From Nocardiopsis algeriensis (GTDB lineage Bacteria; Actinomycetota; Actinomycetes; Streptosporangiales; Streptosporangiaceae): a DNA stretch of 62,031 bases. Position 1 is the stretch's first letter; each line of letters opens with the position of its first letter. The notes below the pieces were generated by a model. That model saw nothing but the letters and a program-made list of their open reading frames with translations. It made no database searches and was not told the DNA's origin. Position numbers and translations under genes: made by a program. The DNA is taken from the NCBI RefSeq assembly GCF_014203695.1, contig NZ_JACHJO010000015.1, positions 1 to 62,031 on the forward strand, in the 5' to 3' direction. This document shows, piece by piece, positions 11,901 through 19,893 of this stretch.

Positions 11901-14900
11901 GGCCCGCGAGGCGGGTCTGGAGCTGACGGTGCGCGACGTGTTCGAGGCCCCGACCGCGGCCGGACTCGCCCGGCGCGCCCGCGCCGCCGGCCCCGCCGAG
12001 AAGGTCCCCGACAACCCGGTCGGCCGTGTCGCCCCCACCCCCGTCGCCGCCGAACTCCTCGACCAGGGGCCGGTGCCGGCCGCCTTCACCCAGTCCCACG
12101 TCCTGTGGACCCCGGCGGGTTCCACCGCCGGCCTCCTGCGGGAGGCCCTCGCCGCAGTGGTCGCCCACCACGGCGCCCTGCGCCTCCGGACGGACCCCGC
12201 CGACGGAGGCATGGAGGTACCACCCGCGCACCGCGAGGGGGAGTACCCGCAGATCGTACGCATCGGCGCCGCCGGCACCGGCGGCGCCGACCTGGCCGCG
12301 GCCGTCGAGCGGGAGGCCCGCCGGGCACACACCCGCATCGACCTGACCCGGGGGCGCCCGCTGTCCGCCGTATGGTTCGACGCCGGCCCCGACCGGGTGG
12401 GGCAGCTCCTGCTCCAGGTCCACCACCTGGCCGTGGACGGCGTCTCCTGGCGCGTGATCGGCCCCGACCTGGCCGCCGCCGTCGCCGCCCTCGGCGCGGG
12501 CCGCCCCGTGCGGCTGCCCTCGGCCGGAACCTCGCTGCGCCGCTGGACACAGCTGCTGCACGAGGAGGCCCGCCACCCCGACCGGGTCGCCGAACTCGAC
12601 CACTGGCTGGAGCAGACCGACCCCGCCCACCGCCCCCTGGGCGCCCGCGCCCTCGACCCCGCCCGCGACACCGTCGCCGTGCGCCGCACCCTCGAACGCG
12701 AACTCGACACCGCCCTGAGCAGGGACGTGCTCACCGGCATCGGCGCCGTCTACCGGGCGGGAGCCGAGGACGTGCTGCTGGCCGCCCTCGCCATCGCCGC
12801 CGCACGCCCGGGCGCCCGCCTCCTGGCCGAGGTGGAGGGCCACGGCCGGCGCGAACTGCACGTCGGAGGCTCGGCCGACCTGTCCCGCACCGTCGGCTGG
12901 CTCACCAGCTCCCACCCCGTCGCCCTCGACACCGGCGGGGCCGACCCCGCCCGCGCCCTCACCGACCCGGCCACGGCCGCGAACGTGCTCAAACACGTCA
13001 AGGAGATCCTGCGCGCGGTCCCCGGCGACGGTCTCGGCCACGGCCTGCTGCGCCGCCTCAACCCCGACACCGCGCCCCTCCTGGCCGACCGCGCCCGCCC
13101 CGACGTGCTGTTCAACTACCTCGGCCGCTTCGGTGCCGCCACCGAACAGCCCTGGGAGTCCGCCCCCGTCTCCGCCCGCATCATGCTCGGCGAGGACCCC
13201 GCACAGCCGCTCACCTGCGGTCTCGAACTCGGTGCCGTCGCCCACGAGGGCGCCGACGGGCCGCGCCTGCACCTGACCTGGCGCTGGGCCCCCGGGGTCC
13301 ACCGCGACGAGGACGTGCACACCCTGGCCGACCGCCTCACCACCGCCCTGCGCACCATGGCCGAGGCCGCCCGCGCCCCCGGCGCCCACGTCCTGACCCC
13401 CTCCGACGTCCCGCTCACCGGCCTGGACGCCGGACGCATCGCCGAGATCGAGAGCGCCTGGGCCGAACGCAGCGGCGACCCCGACGCACGCCTGGCCGAC
13501 CTGTGGCCCCCCACGCCGCTCCAGTCCGGCCTGGTCTTCCACAGCCTCTACGGAGGCGGGCACGACGCCTACACCGCCCAGTCGGTCACCCGCGTCGAGG
13601 GGCCGCTGGACGCCGCGCGCCTGCGCCGGGCCGCCGACGCCCTGCTGCGCGACTTCCCGAACCTGCGCGCCGGATTCTGGGCCGACGGCGACGACATCGT
13701 CCAGTTCGTCCCCGAGCAGGTGGCCGCGCGCTGGCACGAGACCGACCTGTCCCAGGACCCCGGCGCTCTGGAAGAACTGTGCGCCCGGGAACTGGCCACA
13801 CCCTTCGACCTGACCTCCCCGCCGCTGGTGCGCTTCACCCTGGTCCGGCTGGACGAGGAGGTGCACGCCCTGGTGGCCACCGACCACCACACCCTCCTGG
13901 ACGGCTGGTCCACCCCTCTGTTCCTGCGCGCCCTGTTCGACCGCTACACCGACCCCGCCGCGCCCGTGCCGCCGACCGGCCTGCGCGACCACCTCGCCTG
14001 GCTGGCCGCACGCGACACCGAGGCGGCCGACAACGCCTGGCGCGCCGAACTGGCCGACGTGGACGGCCCCACCCTGATCGCCCCCGGCGCCTCCGCCCAC
14101 GGCGGCCAGGGCCAGCGGGTGCTCACCGCCGCGCTCTCCCCCGAGGCGAGCGCCCGCGCCGCCGAGACCGCCCGCGACCTGGGCGTCACCGTCAACACAC
14201 TGGTGCAGGCGGCCTGGGCACTGGTCCTGGGCGGCGCGACCGGACGCACCGACGTCGTGTTCGGCGCCACCGTCTCCGGCCGCCCCGCCGACCTGCCCGG
14301 CGCGGAGTCCGCCCTGGGCCTGTTCATCAACACCGTGCCCGTGCGGGTGCGCGCCGACCCGGCCGCGCGCCTGGCCGACGTGGTCGCCGACCTCCAGCGG
14401 CGCCAGGCCGTCCTGGCCGAGCACCACCACACCGCACTGACCCGGACCCAGGAGCTGGCGGGCGTCTCGCCCCTGTTCGACACGCTGCTGGTGTTCGAGA
14501 ACTTCCCCCTGCGCGACGCCCTGGCCGACCGCGACCACGGCGGCGTCCGCCTGACGGACGTGAAGGTCGAGGACGCCACCCACTACCCGGTCTCGCTCAA
14601 CGTCTTCCCCGGCCGGGAACTGGGGCTGCGCCTGTGCCACCGCCCCGACGCGGTCGGCGCCTCCCTCGCCGGAACCCTCCTGGAGCGCCTCCTGGAGGTC
14701 CTCACCGCCCTGGCCGAGAACCCCGGTCTGCGGGTCGCCGACCTGCCCGTCACCACCGGCACCGAGCGTGATGTCCTGGTGGAGGGTTTCAATGCGACCG
14801 GGGCGGAGGTGTGGGCGCCGCGTCCGTGTGAGGCGCTGGCCGGGTGGACGGTGCGTGCTCCGGACGCGGTGGCGGTGGAGGACGGTGCGGGTTCCCACTC

Positions 14901-17900
14901 CTATGCCGAGGTGTGCGGGCGCATGGAGCGAGTCGCCGCTCTGCTGCGCGGGGCGGGTGTGGGTCCGGGCCAGGTGGTGGGGGTGGCGCTGCCCCGATCC
15001 GTGGACCTGGTGGCGGCGCTGCTGGCGGTGCAGCGTGTGGGTGCGGTGTATCTGCCGTTGGATCCGGAGTTTCCGCGGGACCGGTTGGCGTACATGCTGT
15101 CGGACTCGGGTGCGGTGCTGCTGGTCACGGGCGGGGGAGTGGTTCCGCCCGAGGGCACGGGGGTTCCTGCCCTGGACCTGGACACCCACACCACCACCGG
15201 TACCGCCGCACCCGGCGCGCCCGGCACACCCGCCGATGGTGACGGTGCTGCCTATGTGCTGTACACGTCGGGGTCGACGGGGCGTCCCAAGGGCGTGGTG
15301 GTCTCGCACCGCAACCTGGCCAACTTCCTCACCGACATGGCCGGACGCTTCCCTTTGAAGGAGGGGGAGCGGTGGCTGGCGGTGACCACGGTCAGCTTCG
15401 ACATCTCGGTGCTGGAGCTGTACCTGCCGCTGCTGTCCGGTGCCACCGTCGTCCTGGCCGACAAGGACACCGTCCGCGACCCGCGCCTGCTCGGCGGGCT
15501 GCTCGCCTCCAGCGGCGCCACCGTCATGCAGGCCACCCCGTCGCTGTGGCGCGCACTCGCCGAGCACGACCCCCGCCTCCTGCGCGGTCTGCGTGTCCTG
15601 GTCGGCGGTGAGGCGCTGCCGCAGGACCTGGCCGAGCAGCTCGCATCCTGCGCGGCCGAGGTCACCAACGTCTACGGGCCCACCGAGACCACCGTCTGGT
15701 CCACCACCGCACCGGTGACGGTCGGACAGCCCGTCACCATCGGCCGTCCCATGGCCAACACCCGCGTCTACGTGCTCGACACCGCGCTGCGCCCGGCACC
15801 GATCGGGGTGGCCGGTGACCTGTATATCGCGGGTGAGGGGGTGGCCCTGGGCTACCACGGCCGGCACGCCCTGACCGCCGAGCGGTTCGTCGCCGACCCC
15901 TTCGGAGCGCCTGGGACGCGCATGTACCGCACTGGTGACCTGGCCCGGTGGCGCGAGGACGGGACGCTCGACTTCCTGGGCCGCGCCGACTTCCAGGTCA
16001 AGGTCCGGGGTTTCCGTATCGAACTCGGCGAGATCGAGACCGCCCTGCTCACCGCGCCCGGCATCGCCCAGGCCGTCGTCACCGCCCGCCAGGACCCGTC
16101 GGGGTCGGCCCGGCTCGCCGCCCACCTCGTTCCCGAGCCCGGGGCCGCGGCGCCCTCGCCGGCCGCCCTGCGCGAGCACGTCGGCCGCACCCTGCCCGAC
16201 TACATGATCCCGTCGGCGTTCGCCTTCCTGGACGCCTTCCCCCTCACCGCCAACGGCAAGATCGACCGCAAGGCCCTGCCCGACCCCGGCGGCCCGGACA
16301 CGGCCGGACGCGTCCCCGCCGACGCCCGCGAGGAGATCGTCTGCGGCCTCTTCGGGGACGTCCTGGGCCGCGACGTCGGCCCCGACGACGACTTCTTCGC
16401 CCTCGGCGGCCACTCCCTGCTCGCCACCCGGGTCGTCGCCCGGGCCCGCGCCCTCCTCGGCGCCGACGTGGGCGTGCGCGACCTCTTCGAGGCGCCCACC
16501 CCGGCCGGGTTCGCCCGCCGCACCGCCGACGGACAGGAGGACCGGCCCCCGGTGAGGCCGCGCGAGGACCGGCGGCCGAGGCTCTCGCACTCCCAGCACC
16601 GCCTCTGGCTCATCGACCAGGTCCACGAACCCGGCGGCGCCTACAACGTGCCGCTGGCCGTACGCGTGGCCGACCCGCTCGACGAGGACGTGCTGCGCGC
16701 CGCCGTCGCCGACCTCGCCGAACGGCACGAGGTCCTGCGCACGGTCGTCCGCGCCGGCGACGACGGGCCCGAGGCCGAGCTCCTTCCGGCCCGGGCCGCG
16801 GCGGAGGACGTGGCGACCGTCCGCGTCGAGGGCTCTCCCGAGGAGGAACTGGCCCGTCTCACCGCGATCCCCTTCGACCTGGCCGCGCGCCCGCCCCTGC
16901 GGGTGCGCCTGCTCGCTGGCCCCGGCGTGGGCCGGGGATGCCTGCTGCTGCTCGTCGTGCACCACATCGCCGCCGACGAGTGGTCCTTCGGCCCGCTCCT
17001 GTCCGACCTGGACACCGCCTACCGCGCCCGCGCCGAGGGACGCGCCCCCGACTGGGAGCCGCTGCCGGTCCAGTACTCCGACTACGCGGCCTCGCGCGGC
17101 GACTGGCTCGGCGACGCCGCCGACCCCGGCAGCCCGCTCGCCCGCCGCCTCGCACACTGGAAGCAGGCCCTGTCCGGCCTGCCCCAGGAACTGGACCTGC
17201 CCACCGACCGGCCGCGCCCGGCCGTGCCCTCCCACCGGGGCGGCCTGGTCCAGGTGCCGATCGACCCGGAACTGGAGCAGGCCCTGCACGACCTGGCCAC
17301 CGGGCACGGCGCCACCGTGTTCATGGTGGTGCAGGCGGCGGTCGCCGTCCTGCTGCACCGGCTCGGGGCCGGGGACGACATCCCCCTGGGCAGCCCCGTC
17401 GCCGACCGGGCCGACGAGGGCACCCAGGACGCGGTCGGGTTCTTCCTCAACACCCTGGTCCTGCGCCTGGACCTGTCCGGACGCCCCTCCTTCGCCGAAC
17501 TCTTGGCGCGGGTGCGCGCTGTGGACCTGGCCGGGTTCGCCCACGCGGACGCCCCCTTCGACACCGTCGTGGAGGCGCTCGCCCCCGAGCGCTCGGTCGC
17601 CAGGCACCCGCTGTTCCAGACGATGGTGTCCTACCAGAGGCGCCCCGAGGGCACGGGCGAACTCTTCGGATCGCGCACGCAGCTGGTGGAGACACCGCTG
17701 GACACGGCCAGGTTCGACCTCGAGTTCGCCTTCGTCGAGGACCCCGCACAGGGAACACGGCTGGCACTCAACCACTCCGCCGACCTGTTCGACCCCGACA
17801 GCGCCGAGCGGCTCGCCCACCGCCTGGTACGGGTCCTCCGGCAGGCGGTCCAGGACCCCCGACTGCCGATCGCGGATGTCGACATCCTCGGAACCGCCGA

Positions 17901-19893
17901 GCGTGATGTCCTGGTGGAGGGTTTCAATGCGACCGGGGTGGAGGTGTGGGCGCCGCGTCCGTGTGAGGCGTTGGCCGGGTGGGCGGTGCGTGCTCCGGAT
18001 GCGGTGGCGGTGGAGGACGGTGCGGGTTCCTACTCCTATGCCGAGGTGTGCGGGCGTATGGAGCGGGTCGCCGCTCTGCTGCGCGGGGCGGGTGTGGGTC
18101 CGGGCCAGGTGGTGGGGGTGGCGCTGCCCCGGTCGGTGGATCTGGTGGCGGCGCTGTTGGCGGTGCAGTGTGTGGGTGCGGTGTATCTGCCGTTGGATCC
18201 GGAGTTTCCGCGGGACCGGTTGGCGTACATGCTGTCGGACTCGGGTGCGGTGCTGCTGGTCACGGGCGGGGGAGTGGTTCCGCCCGAGGGCACGGGGGTT
18301 CCTGTCCTGGACCTGGACACACACGACACCAGCGCGACCGTCACTGGTGCGACCGTCACCGGCGCGACCGTCACCGGCGCGACCGCCGCCGGCGCGGCGC
18401 ACGTGCCGGCGGCGCCCCGGGCCGGGGACCCGGAGATCCCGCACCGCGGTCCGCAACGGAGCACCGCCCTCTCCGCCGGTGCCGTGCGGTCCTCCGCTCC
18501 GGACGGTGCGGCCTATGTGCTGTACACGTCGGGGTCGACGGGGCGTCCCAAGGGCGTGGTGGTCTCGCACCGCAACCTGGCCAACTTCCTCACCGACATG
18601 GCCGGACGCTTCCCTTTGAAGGAGGGGGAGCGGTGGCTGGCGGTGACCACGGTCAGCTTCGACATCTCGGTGCTGGAGCTGTACCTGCCGCTGCTGTCCG
18701 GTGCCACCGTCGTCCTGGCCGACAAGGACACCGTCCGTGACGGCATCGCCCTGGCCGAACTTCTCGAATCCGGCCGCATCGGCACCATGCAGGCCACCCC
18801 CACCCTGTGGCGCATGCTCCTGGAGACCAAACCCGAGGTGCTGCGCGGTCTGCGTGTCCTGGTCGGCGGCGAGGCGCTGCCGCAGGACCTGGCCGACCGG
18901 CTCGCATCCTGCGCGGCCGAGGTCACCAACGTCTACGGGCCCACCGAGACCACCGTCTGGTCCACCACCGCGCCGGTGACGGTCGGACAGCCCGTGACCA
19001 TCGGCCGTCCCATGGCCAACACCCGCGTCTACGTGCTCGGCACCTTCCTGAACCCGGTCCCCACCGGGGTGGCCGGTGACCTGTACATCGCGGGCGAGGG
19101 GGTGGCCCTGGGCTACCACGGCCGGCACGCCCTGACCGCCGAGCGGTTCGTCGCCGACCCCTTCGGAGCGCCCGGAACACGCATGTACCGCACTGGTGAC
19201 CTGGCCCGGTGGCGCGAGGACGGGACGCTCGACTTCCTGGGCCGCGCCGACTTCCAGGTCAAGGTCCGGGGTTTCCGTATCGAACTCGGCGAGATCGAGA
19301 CCGCCCTGACCGGCATCGACGGCATCGCCCAGGCCGTCGTCACCGCCCGCCGGGAGGACGACGGCCACCACCGCCTCGTCGCCTACGCGGTCACCGACGG
19401 CCCCGTCACCGACACCGGACTGCGCACCGAACTCGGCCGCACCCTGCCCGGCTACATGATCCCCTCGGCGTTCGTACTGCTCGACGCCTTCCCCCTCACC
19501 GCCAACGGCAAGATCGACCGCAAGGCCCTGCCCGACCCCGCCCCCGCAACCGGAGGCCACCCCGGGCGGGAACCCGCCACCGACGCCGAACGCGCCCTGT
19601 GCGCCGTCTACGCCGAGGTCCTCGGCCTGGACCGGGTCGGCGCCGACGCCGACTTCTTCGCCCTGGGCGGCGACAGCGTCCTGACCCTGCGCCTGGTGGG
19701 AGCCGCACGCCGAGAGGGATGGACCGTCACCGGCCGCCAGGTCTTCCGGCACCCGGTGGTCGCCGACCTGGCCGCCCTCGCCCGGCCCGCGCACGCACCC
19801 GACCCGGCCCCGCCCGCGCAGGAGGAGCCCCTGCTCTCCCTCGCACCCGGCCAGCTCGACCAGCTCGAATCGATGTGGAGGAAGCGGCGATGA
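8935..19893 (+). CDS. NRPS 1: C-A-T-E-C-A-T-C-A-T (predicted D-Arg, Gly, Gly)
   Basis: This 3652-residue trimodular synthetase probably condenses DHB with a first residue, epimerises it, then adds two glycines. C1 (about 8-430) has HHLAVDA. A1 (450-930) has the pocket D-A-D-D-T-G-F-V-D-K, whose three extra acidic residues suggest a basic side chain. T1 is at GGDSILA (about 980). The epimerase (1030-1480) has HHLAVDGVSWR, EGHGR, TVGWLTS and FNYLGRF. C2 follows with HHTLLDG (about 1652), A2 (1945-2450) and T2 (about 2486). C3 has HHIAADE (about 2676), then A3 (2985-3540) and T3 (about 3574). A2 and A3 both read D-I-L-Q-L-G-V-V-W-K, a glycine code. The end ([12 protein letters not shown]) resembles a donor docking helix. 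ATG 8935 follows a GAGGAGC site. Arg is inferred by analogy with fuscachelin. Confidence 0.93.
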   Translation: MADPHGIPMGLTGAQAGVWYAQQTAPDSPVFNVGQYTDIPTDLDTARFAAAVRTAVAESDALRARVAADGDRAVQVVRGEVPRDLEVADLTGDGGEEGAFERARAWMRADTGRPVDPAAEPLYRFALLRVGARRWLWYQRYHHLAVDAYAVAMVARRVADVYTRLGRGEEPAPAGFGRLADVVADEEAYAASPRYATDRAYWTEAMADRPEPAQLSSAPPSPHAGFLRERLEIPPAVTAGLEELVRGTGATWVDALTGAFAAYVHRMTGARDLVLGSPAMVRMGTAAVRTPAMVVNVLPLRLRVRPGDTVAEATAAAARASRGLRSHQRYRSEQLRRDLSAVGRGLFGPELNVKLFDHALTFDGCPSTSTTLSEGPVDDIAVSVYRAGGLALEANANADRYDREGVRAHLSGFARLLTAFAAARPETAVAALDTAAPADALPPVPRVAEGFTPVTELLARSAAAEPDAVAVVAGDQRLTRAEFTDRVDRLARRLRALGAGPGELVALALPRSVELLTAVFAVLRAGAAYVPLDPDHPAERLARVLAACRPALVVAGAGTALPDPGGARVVHPDTEDDDPAEAELPVLRPQDAAYVIHTSGSTGRPKGVVVEHRALAALAATQRARLPLPERARVAHTGSFTFDASWDTLLGLVHGHELHLVDTDIVLDHARLGAYAAEHRIDHLDATPSYLQALLDSGRMSRVPGLLTFGGEACPQGLWERLRALPATRALNFYGPTENTVDALVCDVRDSARTAIGTPLPGVGAHVLDSALRPVPRGVPGELYLDGDQLARGYVDRPGPTAERFVANPYGPPGSRMYRTGDRVLVRTDGTVAYLGRTDAQVQVRGHRVEPGEVDAAAEAFPGVARCATAVRRTPAGGAVLVSYAVPWNGRELDGEELRAHIARRLPDYMVPAHVVVLDRLPLNSSGKVDHAALPDPGGARASGEEGATDRERALVRVLREVLATEAGVHDDFFRLGGDSILAIQAVNRAREAGLELTVRDVFEAPTAAGLARRARAAGPAEKVPDNPVGRVAPTPVAAELLDQGPVPAAFTQSHVLWTPAGSTAGLLREALAAVVAHHGALRLRTDPADGGMEVPPAHREGEYPQIVRIGAAGTGGADLAAAVEREARRAHTRIDLTRGRPLSAVWFDAGPDRVGQLLLQVHHLAVDGVSWRVIGPDLAAAVAALGAGRPVRLPSAGTSLRRWTQLLHEEARHPDRVAELDHWLEQTDPAHRPLGARALDPARDTVAVRRTLERELDTALSRDVLTGIGAVYRAGAEDVLLAALAIAAARPGARLLAEVEGHGRRELHVGGSADLSRTVGWLTSSHPVALDTGGADPARALTDPATAANVLKHVKEILRAVPGDGLGHGLLRRLNPDTAPLLADRARPDVLFNYLGRFGAATEQPWESAPVSARIMLGEDPAQPLTCGLELGAVAHEGADGPRLHLTWRWAPGVHRDEDVHTLADRLTTALRTMAEAARAPGAHVLTPSDVPLTGLDAGRIAEIESAWAERSGDPDARLADLWPPTPLQSGLVFHSLYGGGHDAYTAQSVTRVEGPLDAARLRRAADALLRDFPNLRAGFWADGDDIVQFVPEQVAARWHETDLSQDPGALEELCARELATPFDLTSPPLVRFTLVRLDEEVHALVATDHHTLLDGWSTPLFLRALFDRYTDPAAPVPPTGLRDHLAWLAARDTEAADNAWRAELADVDGPTLIAPGASAHGGQGQRVLTAALSPEASARAAETARDLGVTVNTLVQAAWALVLGGATGRTDVVFGATVSGRPADLPGAESALGLFINTVPVRVRADPAARLADVVADLQRRQAVLAEHHHTALTRTQELAGVSPLFDTLLVFENFPLRDALADRDHGGVRLTDVKVEDATHYPVSLNVFPGRELGLRLCHRPDAVGASLAGTLLERLLEVLTALAENPGLRVADLPVTTGTERDVLVEGFNATGAEVWAPRPCEALAGWTVRAPDAVAVEDGAGSHSYAEVCGRMERVAALLRGAGVGPGQVVGVALPRSVDLVAALLAVQRVGAVYLPLDPEFPRDRLAYMLSDSGAVLLVTGGGVVPPEGTGVPALDLDTHTTTGTAAPGAPGTPADGDGAAYVLYTSGSTGRPKGVVVSHRNLANFLTDMAGRFPLKEGERWLAVTTVSFDISVLELYLPLLSGATVVLADKDTVRDPRLLGGLLASSGATVMQATPSLWRALAEHDPRLLRGLRVLVGGEALPQDLAEQLASCAAEVTNVYGPTETTVWSTTAPVTVGQPVTIGRPMANTRVYVLDTALRPAPIGVAGDLYIAGEGVALGYHGRHALTAERFVADPFGAPGTRMYRTGDLARWREDGTLDFLGRADFQVKVRGFRIELGEIETALLTAPGIAQAVVTARQDPSGSARLAAHLVPEPGAAAPSPAALREHVGRTLPDYMIPSAFAFLDAFPLTANGKIDRKALPDPGGPDTAGRVPADAREEIVCGLFGDVLGRDVGPDDDFFALGGHSLLATRVVARARALLGADVGVRDLFEAPTPAGFARRTADGQEDRPPVRPREDRRPRLSHSQHRLWLIDQVHEPGGAYNVPLAVRVADPLDEDVLRAAVADLAERHEVLRTVVRAGDDGPEAELLPARAAAEDVATVRVEGSPEEELARLTAIPFDLAARPPLRVRLLAGPGVGRGCLLLLVVHHIAADEWSFGPLLSDLDTAYRARAEGRAPDWEPLPVQYSDYAASRGDWLGDAADPGSPLARRLAHWKQALSGLPQELDLPTDRPRPAVPSHRGGLVQVPIDPELEQALHDLATGHGATVFMVVQAAVAVLLHRLGAGDDIPLGSPVADRADEGTQDAVGFFLNTLVLRLDLSGRPSFAELLARVRAVDLAGFAHADAPFDTVVEALAPERSVARHPLFQTMVSYQRRPEGTGELFGSRTQLVETPLDTARFDLEFAFVEDPAQGTRLALNHSADLFDPDSAERLAHRLVRVLRQAVQDPRLPIADVDILGTAERDVLVEGFNATGVEVWAPRPCEALAGWAVRAPDAVAVEDGAGSYSYAEVCGRMERVAALLRGAGVGPGQVVGVALPRSVDLVAALLAVQCVGAVYLPLDPEFPRDRLAYMLSDSGAVLLVTGGGVVPPEGTGVPVLDLDTHDTSATVTGATVTGATVTGATAAGAAHVPAAPRAGDPEIPHRGPQRSTALSAGAVRSSAPDGAAYVLYTSGSTGRPKGVVVSHRNLANFLTDMAGRFPLKEGERWLAVTTVSFDISVLELYLPLLSGATVVLADKDTVRDGIALAELLESGRIGTMQATPTLWRMLLETKPEVLRGLRVLVGGEALPQDLADRLASCAAEVTNVYGPTETTVWSTTAPVTVGQPVTIGRPMANTRVYVLGTFLNPVPTGVAGDLYIAGEGVALGYHGRHALTAERFVADPFGAPGTRMYRTGDLARWREDGTLDFLGRADFQVKVRGFRIELGEIETALTGIDGIAQAVVTARREDDGHHRLVAYAVTDGPVTDTGLRTELGRTLPGYMIPSAFVLLDAFPLTANGKIDRKALPDPAPATGGHPGREPATDAERALCAVYAEVLGLDRVGADADFFALGGDSVLTLRLVGAARREGWTVTGRQVFRHPVVADLAALARPAHAPDPAPPAQEEPLLSLAPGQLDQLESMWRKRR
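14762..16050 (+). repeat. Gly adenylation-domain repeat, copy 1 (module 2)
   Basis: Long blocks are nearly identical in DNA to 17897-19311. Blocks 14762-15190, 15250-15480, 15590-15770 and 15805-16050 are separated by divergent patches. Inside them the first part uses many G- and T-ending codons (GTG, GGT, CGT, TAT), unlike the C-ending codons of the flanking C domains. This looks like module duplication followed by patchy gene conversion. Confidence 0.85.
17897..19311 (+). repeat. Gly adenylation-domain repeat, copy 2 (module 3)
   Basis: This is the partner of 14762-16050. It carries 126 extra bases (about 42 residues) before the A3 core motif, a different segment at about 18742-18838, and a changed patch at about 19040-19070. 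The rest is nearly identical at DNA level, third codon positions included. Confidence 0.85.
18334..18393 (+). repeat. Four tandem 15-bp units inside A3
   Basis: Units of the form GCGACCGTCACCGGC occur four times with slight variation and encode ATVTG repeats. They sit in the linker just before the nucleotide-binding motif [11 protein letters not shown] of the third adenylation domain, where the second domain has a much shorter Thr/Ala/Gly/Pro linker. Confidence 0.85.
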
